Assembly (NCBI GenBank): GCA_002449595.1
Contig: DJXE01000045.1
Location: 1 to 14,538, forward strand
Source: Lachnospiraceae bacterium UBA7012
Lineage (GTDB): Bacteria > Bacillota > Clostridia > Lachnospirales > Lachnospiraceae
DNA: 14,538 bases
Direction: 5' to 3'
Shown here piece after piece: positions 7,713 through 13,298 of this stretch (position 1 is its first letter; every line of letters starts with the position of its first letter). The notes under the pieces are model-generated. The model was given only the letters and a program-made list of their open reading frames with translations, was not told where the DNA came from and searched no databases. The translations under genes were made by a program, and so were the position numbers.

Positions 7713-7967
7713 ATGACAAGAAAATCGATTCAGATCACACGGCAGGGCGGTCTGGAAGCCAGGTCCACCGCAGAACTTGTACAAGTGGCGGTCAAATTTG
7801 AAAGCCGCGTCTACATCGAGGCAGGCACGAAAAAAGTGAATGCGAAGAGCATCATGGGTATGATGTCTCTGGAGCTTGAGCACGGCGATGTCATTGTCGT
7901 ATCGGCGGACGGACAGGACGAGGAGCAGGCGATCCGGGAGATCGAGCGCTTCCTCATCGGTGCGTGA
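7713..7967 (+). CDS. HPr family protein, Crh-like: His15 replaced by Glu, Ser46 kept
   Basis: The 84 residues have the full HPr fold length and the regulatory helix VNAKSIMGMMSLE, with the HprK target Ser exactly at position 46. The PTS active-site motif, normally GLHARPA with His15, is GLEARST here: Glu15, Ser18. It therefore should not accept phosphate from Enzyme I and cannot work as a sugar-PTS phosphocarrier. B. subtilis Crh is the known analogue (GLQARPA, Gln15); it is phosphorylated by HprK on Ser46 and acts as a CcpA co-effector, and it too lies behind whiA. I infer a signalling role with HprK from this same operon. A Shine-Dalgarno AGAGGAG precedes the ATG, and a strong terminator follows. 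An alternative name would be a ptsH paralogue; a true ptsH would have to lie elsewhere. Confidence 0.9.
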   Translation: MTRKSIQITRQGGLEARSTAELVQVAVKFESRVYIEAGTKKVNAKSIMGMMSLELEHGDVIVVSADGQDEEQAIREIERFLIGA

Positions 7968-7996
7968 AGAACCAGCACACACGAAGAAAAAAAGGA

Positions 7997-8031
7997 ACGG
8001 CGTCCCGGGGATCCGGGACGCCGTCTTTCTT
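7997..8031 (+). terminator. Intrinsic terminator of the hprK-HPr operon
   Basis: ACGGCGTCCCGG (7997-8008)-GGAT-CCGGGACGCCGT (8013-8024) is a perfect 12-bp stem followed by CTTTCTT. The upstream side is A-rich (7985-7993), so it could also work in reverse. It cleanly separates the operon from the GNAT gene. Confidence 0.92.
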
Positions 8032-8041
8032 AAAGGGAGGA

Positions 8042-8074
8042 TGCCAGGCGGCGTATTGGCTTACGTCCCTGGCA
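8042..8074 (+). other. Stem-loop between the terminator and the GNAT gene
   Basis: TGCCAGG (8042-8048) pairs with CCTGGCA (8068-8074), and GGCGTA (8050-8055) pairs with TACGTC (8062-8067) around a TTGGCT loop. This makes 13 pairs, one of them G-T, with a single bulged C. It is not followed by a T-run. The rest of 8075-8190 is AT-richer and holds a weak promoter candidate. Function unknown. Confidence 0.5.
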
Positions 8075-8121
8075 CATTATGAAAAAGTTTGTAGGCTGCT
8101 GTCTATCTTTTATGGTTTTAG

Positions 8122-8127
8122 TATAGT
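8122..8127 (+). promoter_or_regulatory. Weak -10 candidate for the GNAT gene
   Basis: TATAGT in an AT-rich stretch after the terminator is the best -10-like hexamer before the ATG at 8191; no convincing -35 sits 17 bp upstream. Because a strong terminator precedes it, some promoter must exist in this gap if the gene is expressed. Confidence 0.3.
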
Positions 8128-8190
8128 AGTTAAACGTGTCTAAAAAATGCGGACGGATTGAAGATTCGTTAAATAAAATATGAACGGAAT

Positions 8191-9072
8191 ATGAACACGA
8201 TCTGCTTTGTATTATATGATACGACCGGTCCGGAAGCCGCTGAAACAGCGGAAAATCTGCGCAAAGAGACCGGAGAGGCGTGGGATGTGACCGCGGTTTC
8301 GGTGAGCGATTTCCTTCTAAAAATGAACGGAAATGATGAACATCCGTCGGATGGCGACAGCGCAAATGAACGGCCGGGAAAAGACATGTTCCCGGCGGAA
8401 ACGCTTTTCCTCACTGATTGTGACAGCGCGATCCGCACATTAAAAGAAAAGGGGCTTCCTGTCTGCGGCTACGCGCACGCGGGCAGCCGGGCGAGAGGCG
8501 AGCATTTAAAAGGCGTGGATTATATTGTAGAAGAACCCGCCATGATCCCCGCCGATTCCTATCAGAAGATCTACGAGCGGGCGGCCGGCCTGCCCTGGAC
8601 GATCCTCGAGACGAAGCGGTGCGTCGTGCGGGAGCTCACGCCGGAGGACGCGGAGGCGGTGCTCGCGCTCTATGACAGCGAGGCACGCCGGTTCCTGGAG
8701 GCGCCGCAGGACGATCCCGCGCAGGAGCGGGAAATCCTCGAGGCCTACGCGCAGAAGGTCTACCGCCTGTACGGCTACGGGACGTGGGGAATCTTTTCCA
8801 AAGAAAATGGCCAGCTCATCGGGCGGGCGGGCTTCGAGCCCTACACCGGCGACGATGACGCCATGCACTTCGGCTACCTGATCCACCGTGACTGGCGCGG
8901 GCAGGGCTACGCCTTTGAGGCCTGCGCGGCGATCCTCCGCTACGGCAAAGAAGCGCTTGGATTTGAGAAGATCACGGCCGAGACCGCGAAGGAGAATAAA
9001 GCATCCGCGGCTCTCCTGAAAAAGCTCGGGTTCGAGCTGCGAGAGTGTGATAGAATAATAGCCAGTTTATGA
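8191..9072 (+). CDS. Two-domain GNAT acetyltransferase
   Basis: The C-terminal half (about residues 140-293) is a GNAT domain of the RimJ/RimL type. It begins LETKRCVVRELTPEDAEAV, has the acetyl-CoA loop RDWRGQGYA at residues 233-241, and ends with NKASAALLKKLGFEL. The substrate cannot be told; small molecules or protein N-termini are both possible. The N-terminal part (about 1-120) is a separate alpha/beta domain: a hydrophobic first strand, then LFLTDCDSAIRTLKEKGLPVCGYAH and GVDYIVEEP, which has the strand-helix rhythm of a HAD- or receiver-like fold, though I cannot prove catalytic residues. The first 350 bases are less GC-rich than the GNAT part. Only a weak GAACGGA precedes the ATG. It is followed 45 bp later by the aminotransferase gene, probably in one transcript. 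Confidence 0.85.
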   Translation: MNTICFVLYDTTGPEAAETAENLRKETGEAWDVTAVSVSDFLLKMNGNDEHPSDGDSANERPGKDMFPAETLFLTDCDSAIRTLKEKGLPVCGYAHAGSRARGEHLKGVDYIVEEPAMIPADSYQKIYERAAGLPWTILETKRCVVRELTPEDAEAVLALYDSEARRFLEAPQDDPAQEREILEAYAQKVYRLYGYGTWGIFSKENGQLIGRAGFEPYTGDDDAMHFGYLIHRDWRGQGYAFEACAAILRYGKEALGFEKITAETAKENKASAALLKKLGFELRECDRIIASL

Positions 9073-9117
9073 TGATAATGGCGCAGGCGTAGGAGCCGTG
9101 CGGCAGAGAGGAGCGTT

Positions 9118-10305
9118 ATGATCAACCAGCATTATCTTTCCATGTTAGGCAACAAGTCAGTCATCCGCGAACTGTCCGAGTACGCGACGGCACGGGGAAA
9201 AGAGATCGGCTACGAGAACGTCTTCGACTACAGTCTCGGCAATCCGTCCGTTCCTGCACCGGAGGTTTACAAGGAGACGGCGATCAGGCTCCTTGCGGAG
9301 AGCGACCCGATGAAGCTGCACGGGTACAGCCCGAGCACGGGACATCCGGAAGCCAAGGCGAAAGTCGCGGCTGCCCTCAGCAGGAGATACGGCATCGATT
9401 ACAAAGCCTGCCACATCTTCCCGACGGCGGGAGCGGCCGGCGCGATCGCGCACGCGGTCCGCGCGGTGACGACGCCCGGAGATGAGGTCATCGTCTTCGC
9501 GCCGTTCTTCCCGGAATACATTCCTTATATCAACGACACCGGCGCGCAGATCAAGATCGTCCCTGCGCATTTCCCGGATTTCCAGATCAACTTCGAGGCG
9601 TTTGAGGAGATGCTCAGCGAGAAGGTCGCGGCCGTCCTCATCAACTCCCCGAACAACCCGAGCGGCGTTGTTTATACGGAAGAGACGCTGCTAAGACTCG
9701 CGGACATCCTCCGGGAGCGCAGCGCGGCGTACGGCCACAACATCTTCCTGATCTCGGACGAGCCTTACCGCGAGATCGTCTTCGACGGCAAGAAGGTCCC
9801 TTACACGGCGAAGTTCTACGATCACACCCTGACCTGCTACTCCTACTCGAAGTCGCAGTCGGTCCCCGGCGAGCGTATCGGCTATATCGCCGTCAACCCC
9901 GCCGCTGAGGAAGCGGACAAGCTGGACGCGGTGTTCGCGCAGATCTCCCGCGGCATCGGCCACAACTGCCCGACGTCGATCGTGACCCAGGTCATGGGAG
10001 AGATCCCGGACGCGACCTCCGACCTCTCGGTCTACGAGACGAACATGAACCTGCTCTATGACGCGCTGACAGAGCTCGGCTTCACGGTGAACCGCCCGGA
10101 CGGCACCTTCTACATCTTCCCGAAGGCGCTAGAGGACGACGCGGTCGCGTTCTGCAGAAAAGCGATGAAGTACGACCTCATCCTGGTTCCGGCCAACGGG
10201 TTCTACGCGCCGGGCTATTTCCGGATCGCGTTCTGCACGGACACGGAGAAGGTGAAGAGGTCCCTGCCGGTATTTAAAAAGTTTGTAGAAGCGGAATACA
10301 GATAA
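9118..10305 (+). CDS. PLP-dependent aminotransferase, class I/II (fold type I)
   Basis: The 395 residues show the class I/II aminotransferase pattern. GYSPSTGHPEAKAKVAAAL is the substrate-domain segment, TAGAAGAIAHAVRA precedes the cofactor phosphate site, NSPNNPSGVVY carries the PLP-binding Asn, and SDEPYREIVFDG carries the Asp and Tyr. SYSKSQSVPGERIGY has the Schiff-base Lys245 and the phosphate-binding Arg, and a C-terminal YFRIAFC carries the Arg for the substrate carboxylate. It is cytosolic and probably acts on an aspartate, alanine or aromatic-type amino acid, but the substrate is not readable. AGAGGAG just before the ATG fixes the start. It lies between the GNAT gene and uppP with short gaps; this looks like co-transcription rather than a shared pathway. 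Confidence 0.9.
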   Translation: MINQHYLSMLGNKSVIRELSEYATARGKEIGYENVFDYSLGNPSVPAPEVYKETAIRLLAESDPMKLHGYSPSTGHPEAKAKVAAALSRRYGIDYKACHIFPTAGAAGAIAHAVRAVTTPGDEVIVFAPFFPEYIPYINDTGAQIKIVPAHFPDFQINFEAFEEMLSEKVAAVLINSPNNPSGVVYTEETLLRLADILRERSAAYGHNIFLISDEPYREIVFDGKKVPYTAKFYDHTLTCYSYSKSQSVPGERIGYIAVNPAAEEADKLDAVFAQISRGIGHNCPTSIVTQVMGEIPDATSDLSVYETNMNLLYDALTELGFTVNRPDGTFYIFPKALEDDAVAFCRKAMKYDLILVPANGFYAPGYFRIAFCTDTEKVKRSLPVFKKFVEAEYR

Positions 10306-10366
10306 GACAGCCGCGCGGGCTGATGAAACGCGTGCGGTCCCGGCAGGAGCCGGAAGGAAGGAACGG

Positions 10367-11245
10367 ATGGAAATACTGAAAGCGATACTGTTCGGCGTTG
10401 TAGAGGGAATCACGGAGTGGCTCCCCATCAGCAGCACGGGGCACATGATCCTGCTGAATGAATTTGTGAAGATGAACGTCTCCGAGGAATTCTGGAACGT
10501 CTTCCTTGTCGTCATTCAGCTCGGCGCGATCCTTGCGGTCGTCCTCTTATACTGGAAGACGATCTGGCCGCTGGAGACCGTCCGCTCAAACGGCGGGACG
10601 AAGATCGTCTGGAAGCCGGAGACCCTGAATCTCTGGGGAAAAGTGATCGTCGCCTGCATCCCGGCTGCCATCGTCGGCATACTTCTGGATGACTGGCTCG
10701 ACGAGCACTTCTTCAACTGGAAGTGCGTCTCGCTCATGCTGATCCTGGTCGGTATCTGCTTCCTTATCATAGAGACCCTGCAGCAGTGGCAGAAGCCGGT
10801 GGTGACAAGGCTCTCCGACATCACGTACAAGGACGCCCTGATCATCGGCATCTTCCAGCTGATCGCGGCGGTCTTCCCCGGCACGTCCCGTTCCGGCGCG
10901 ACGATCCTCGGCGGCCTCATCATCGGGATCTCCCGGACGGCCGCGTCGCGGTTCACCTTCATTCTCGCGATTCCCGTGATGGCGGGCGCAAGCCTTTTGA
11001 AGCTCATTAAGAACGGTATGAACTTCACCGGGACGGAGTGGGTGATCCTGCTCGTCGGCATGTTCGTCGCCTTCGTGGTCTCCATGCTGGTCATCGGGAT
11101 GCTGATGAACTACATCCGCCGCCACAACTTCAAGGTGTTCGGCTGGTACCGCATCATCCTCGGCATCATCGTCGTCGTGTTCTTCCTCTCGAAGGATCTC
11201 GGCAAGGCTGCGGCGATGACTGCGACGGTGTCGATGCTGCCTTAG
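10367..11245 (+). CDS. uppP: Undecaprenyl-diphosphatase (UppP/BacA)
   Basis: UppP is a polytopic membrane phosphatase that converts undecaprenyl diphosphate to the monophosphate on the outer face, recycling the lipid carrier of peptidoglycan synthesis; extra copies give bacitracin resistance. The 292 residues contain the N-terminal catalytic motif E13-GITE17-WLPISSTGH26 and the second motif PGTSRSGATI with Arg175 (equivalent to the essential Arg174 of E. coli). Several hydrophobic segments follow, e.g. AVFPG to LGGLIIGI, FTFILAIPVMAGA, WVILLVGMFVAFVVSMLVIGML, and a last helix IILGIIVVVFFL. A strong AAGGAAGGAACGG lies before the ATG. It is 61 bp behind the aminotransferase. The following 216-bp gap is AT-rich; no clear terminator is visible. 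Confidence 0.96.
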   Translation: MEILKAILFGVVEGITEWLPISSTGHMILLNEFVKMNVSEEFWNVFLVVIQLGAILAVVLLYWKTIWPLETVRSNGGTKIVWKPETLNLWGKVIVACIPAAIVGILLDDWLDEHFFNWKCVSLMLILVGICFLIIETLQQWQKPVVTRLSDITYKDALIIGIFQLIAAVFPGTSRSGATILGGLIIGISRTAASRFTFILAIPVMAGASLLKLIKNGMNFTGTEWVILLVGMFVAFVVSMLVIGMLMNYIRRHNFKVFGWYRIILGIIVVVFFLSKDLGKAAAMTATVSMLP

Positions 11246-11262
11246 AACACGGTTTCCGGCGA

Positions 11263-11307
11263 ATATTTGAAAATTGTGTAAAAATTAAAACAATTCCACG
11301 TAAATAT
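11263..11307 (+). other. AT-rich inverted repeats after uppP
   Basis: AATTGT (11272-11277) pairs with ACAATT (11290-11295), nested inside ATATTT (11263-11268) and AAATAT (11302-11307). The stems are weak and lack a T-run, so this is at best a poor transcript end for uppP. Confidence 0.25.
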
Positions 11308-11321
11308 CCTGTACCGCTCGG

Positions 11322-11350
11322 TTGACAGCCAAAATCTTTTGTGCTATTTT
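11322..11350 (+). promoter_or_regulatory. Sigma-A promoter of the Lys/Ala-rich protein gene
   Basis: TTGACA (11322-11327), a 17-bp spacer, and TATTTT (11345-11350) with a TG at -15/-14 (GTGCTATTTT). The -35 and spacing are consensus. The start site would fall near 11357, leaving a leader of about 105 nt. In that leader CTTTGGAAGC (11361-11370) can pair with GCTT (11397-11400) and CCAAAG (11407-11412) around a 6-nt bulge. Confidence 0.85.
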
Positions 11351-11461
11351 GTACAACGATCTTTGGAAGCAATGCACAAAACCCAGATTTTATCGAGCTT
11401 TCGGCACCAAAGAGGGTATGTGTTATCATTTTTCGTCATTCGAGTGGAAAGGAGACTCAAA

Positions 11462-12016
11462 ATGGCTGATGCTAAGAAACCTGTCGCTACTGTCAAGACA
11501 CAGACACTGAAGAAAGAAGACACCAAGGCCGCGAAGGCTCCTGCGAAGAAGGCTGAGCCCGTGAAGAAGGCCGTCACCTCGGCTGTGAAGAAGACCGTCG
11601 AGAAGAAGGCTGAGACCGCTGTGAAGAAGACCGTTGCCAAGAAGGCCGTCGAGGCTGTCGCTGCTGTCAAGGCAGTTGAGGCTGTCGCTGAAGTCAAGGC
11701 TGCGAAGGCCGTCGCTGAGGTCAAGGAAGTCGCGAAGAAGGCTGAGCCTGCTAAGAAGGCAGCTCCCGCGAAGAAGGCAGCTCCCGCGAAGAAGGCTGCT
11801 CCTGCGAAGGCAGAGGTCAAGGCTGAGATCACGGTCCAGTATCAGGACAGAGAGTGGAACACTGAGGATCTGCTGCAGTCCGCGAAGGACGTTTGGGTCT
11901 ATGATATGAAGAAAGATGCCGCTGACTTCAAGAGCGTCGCTCTGTATGTGAAGCCCGAAGAAGCTCGCGTTTACTTCATCGTCAACGGCACGGAGAGCGG
12001 AAGCTTCGTCCTGTAA
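11462..12016 (+). CDS. Lys/Ala-rich histone H1-like protein with C-terminal DUF6465-type domain
   Basis: The 184-residue protein has two parts. Residues 1-120 are low-complexity: Lys, Ala, Val and Pro with AKKA, VKKTV and PAKKA repeats, strongly basic and like the tail of eukaryotic H1 or bacterial Hc1/AlgP-like proteins, suggesting nucleic-acid binding. Residues 121-184 form a compact domain (ITVQYQDREWNTEDLLQSAK...FKSVALYVKPEEARVYFIVNG...GSFVL) that I recall, without being able to check, as the Lachnospiraceae DUF6465 family. ATG 11462 is chosen because AAAGGAG stands just before it; the frame extends upstream to 11339, but that extension overlaps the promoter. Codon use (AAG, GTC, GCT) suggests high expression. 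It has its own promoter and a following hairpin. Function is unknown; a nucleoid-associated role is inference. Confidence 0.85.
   Translation: MADAKKPVATVKTQTLKKEDTKAAKAPAKKAEPVKKAVTSAVKKTVEKKAETAVKKTVAKKAVEAVAAVKAVEAVAEVKAAKAVAEVKEVAKKAEPAKKAAPAKKAAPAKKAAPAKAEVKAEITVQYQDREWNTEDLLQSAKDVWVYDMKKDAADFKSVALYVKPEEARVYFIVNGTESGSFVL
11744..11815 (+). repeat. 18-bp tandem repeats encoding PAKKA units
   Basis: Four 18-bp units encode EPAKKA, APAKKA, APAKKA and APAKAE. The two middle units (11762-11779, 11780-11797) differ at only one base. This is recent in-frame expansion within the basic tail, as is usual in histone-like low-complexity proteins. Confidence 0.85.
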
Positions 12017-12066
12017 GAAGCCGGGGACATCGTCCTGATTCTTCATAATTTATTTATAAATAATCG

Positions 12067-12110
12067 GCACGCGTCTTGTTGACATCAAATAAGGCGCGTG
12101 CTATTTTATT
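12067..12110 (+). terminator. Hairpin plus T-rich tract ending the Lys/Ala-rich gene, overlapping the hrcA promoter
   Basis: GCACGCGTCTT (12067-12077) pairs with AAGGCGCGTGC (12091-12101) over 11 positions, with one G-T pair, around a 13-nt loop, followed directly by TATTTTATT. This has the form of an intrinsic terminator 50 bp after the stop codon. The same bases hold the hrcA promoter: the -35 is in the loop and the -10 is the T-tract. Confidence 0.75.
12079..12107 (+). promoter_or_regulatory. Sigma-A promoter of the hrcA-grpE-dnaK operon
   Basis: TTGACA (12079-12084), a 17-bp spacer and TATTTT (12102-12107), with TG in the extended position (GTGCTATTTT). The -35, spacing and 10-base -10 region equal those of the promoter at 11322. 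The start site would be near 12114, just ahead of CIRCE, as in other HrcA-controlled operons. Confidence 0.88.
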
Positions 12111-12122
12111 ACACGTAAGATA

Positions 12123-12149
12123 TTAGCACTCGAATGAAATGAGTGCTAA
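12123..12149 (+). promoter_or_regulatory. CIRCE operator (HrcA binding site)
   Basis: TTAGCACTC-N9-GAGTGCTAA is a perfect match to the CIRCE consensus. It lies just downstream of the promoter and at the 5' end of the transcript. HrcA, encoded next, binds it to repress; loss of active HrcA under heat (through GroE titration, known in Bacillus) derepresses the operon. Confidence 0.98.
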
Positions 12150-12180
12150 TAACCGCAAAGAGAGGGAAACGGCAGGAAAC

Positions 12181-12206
12181 CCCGGGGGCTTTCAGAAGTG
12201 CCCGGG
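12181..12206 (+). other. Leader hairpin upstream of hrcA
   Basis: CCCGGG (12181-12186) and CCCGGG (12201-12206) pair, with an inner CTT-TCAG-AAG stem. The hairpin lies 8 nt before the ribosome site AGGAAGGAG (12214-12222). It might affect hrcA translation or RNA stability; no T-run follows, so it is not a terminator. Confidence 0.4.
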
Positions 12207-12230
12207 CTGTCTTAGGAAGGAGAGCGCCGG

Positions 12231-13277
12231 ATGGAACTGGATGAACGCAAGATGAAGATCCTGCAGGCGGTCATCCGCAACTACCTCGAGACGGGCGAGC
12301 CGGTCGGCAGCAGGACGATCTCCAAGTACACCGACCTGAACCTCAGCTCCGCGACGATCCGCAACGAGATGTCGGACCTGGAGGAGATGGGGCTCATCAA
12401 GCAGCCGCACACCTCCGCGGGACGGATCCCGACGGACGCGGGCTACCGCCTGTACGTGAACGACATGCTCCGCGAGGAGCGGCACGAAGTCGAGGAGATG
12501 AAGAACGTCCTCATGACGAGGGAGGACCGGCTGGAGAACCTGCTGCAGCAGGTGGCGAAGCTCCTGGCGGCCAACACGAACTACACCTCCATGATCTCGG
12601 CACCGAGCATCCAGCGGAACAAGATCAAGTTCATCCAGCTCACGCAGGTGGACGAGGACCAGATCCTGGCAGTCATCGTGATGGACGGCAACGTCGTCCG
12701 GAACACGATGATCCGCGTCGAGGAGAAGCTGAGCCAGGAGACGCTGCTCATGCTGAACATGCTGCTCAACACGAACCTGAACGGGATCTCCGTCGAGCAG
12801 ATCAACCTGGGTATGATAGCGGCGATCAAGCAGGAGGCCGGCGAGTACAGCGAGCTGGTAGGGGACGTGATCAATGCCGCGGCGGAGGCGATCCACGCCG
12901 ACAAGGACTTGAAGATCTACACGAGCGGCGCGACGAACATCTTCCGCTACCCGGAACTCGCGGACAACCAGAGGGCGAGCGAGATCATCAGCAACTTCGA
13001 GGAGAAGCAGGCGCTGGGAAGCATCGTCCAGGAGAGCCTCGCGAGCGAGAACGAGACCGGGATCCAGGTCTACATCGGCAACGAGATGCCGGTGGCGGGC
13101 ATGAACGACTGCAGCGTCGTCACGACGACCTACGACCTCGGCGATGGAATGAAAGGCACGGTGGGCATCATCGGGCCGAAGCGAATGGACTACGACAAGG
13201 TGGTCGGGGTACTCAAGGACATTTCCCACCACATGGAGTCGCTGTACAGAGACGACGGCGAAAGCCGCGGCGAATAA
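12231..13277 (+). CDS. hrcA: Heat-inducible transcription repressor HrcA
   Basis: HrcA is the repressor of class I heat-shock operons. The 348 residues are of normal length. The N-terminal winged-helix domain (about 1-75) has the diagnostic EPVGSRTISKY, LSSATIRNEMSDLEEMGLI and PHTSAGRIPTDAGYRLYV. A GAF-like domain with the inserted dimerisation region follows, ending in GTVGIIGPKRMDYDKVVGVL near the C-terminus. AGGAAGGAG precedes the ATG. The perfect CIRCE upstream implies autoregulation. grpE follows after 21 bp in the classical order hrcA-grpE-dnaK. Confidence 0.97.
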   Translation: MELDERKMKILQAVIRNYLETGEPVGSRTISKYTDLNLSSATIRNEMSDLEEMGLIKQPHTSAGRIPTDAGYRLYVNDMLREERHEVEEMKNVLMTREDRLENLLQQVAKLLAANTNYTSMISAPSIQRNKIKFIQLTQVDEDQILAVIVMDGNVVRNTMIRVEEKLSQETLLMLNMLLNTNLNGISVEQINLGMIAAIKQEAGEYSELVGDVINAAAEAIHADKDLKIYTSGATNIFRYPELADNQRASEIISNFEEKQALGSIVQESLASENETGIQVYIGNEMPVAGMNDCSVVTTTYDLGDGMKGTVGIIGPKRMDYDKVVGVLKDISHHMESLYRDDGESRGE

Positions 13278-13298
13278 AGAAACCGGAGATATAGTTTT

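Noticed and set aside
11339..11461. Upstream extension of the Lys/Ala-rich protein
   Set aside because: The frame overlaps the -10 box and predicted start site, and a clear AAAGGAG stands before ATG 11462.
11744..11815. CRISPR-like or mobile repeat
   Set aside because: The 18-bp units are contiguous, in frame and code for PAKKA; there are no spacers.
11344..11832. Minus-strand Ala/Phe-rich frame opposite the Lys/Ala-rich gene
   Set aside because: It is the reverse complement of AAG/GCT-rich repeats, which automatically reads as Phe/Ala/Ser; the promoter and ribosome site support the + strand.
12192..13232. Minus-strand open frame of 346 codons opposite hrcA
   Set aside because: Shadow of hrcA with biased His/Asp/Val/Arg composition and no domain; no ribosome site or promoter noted.
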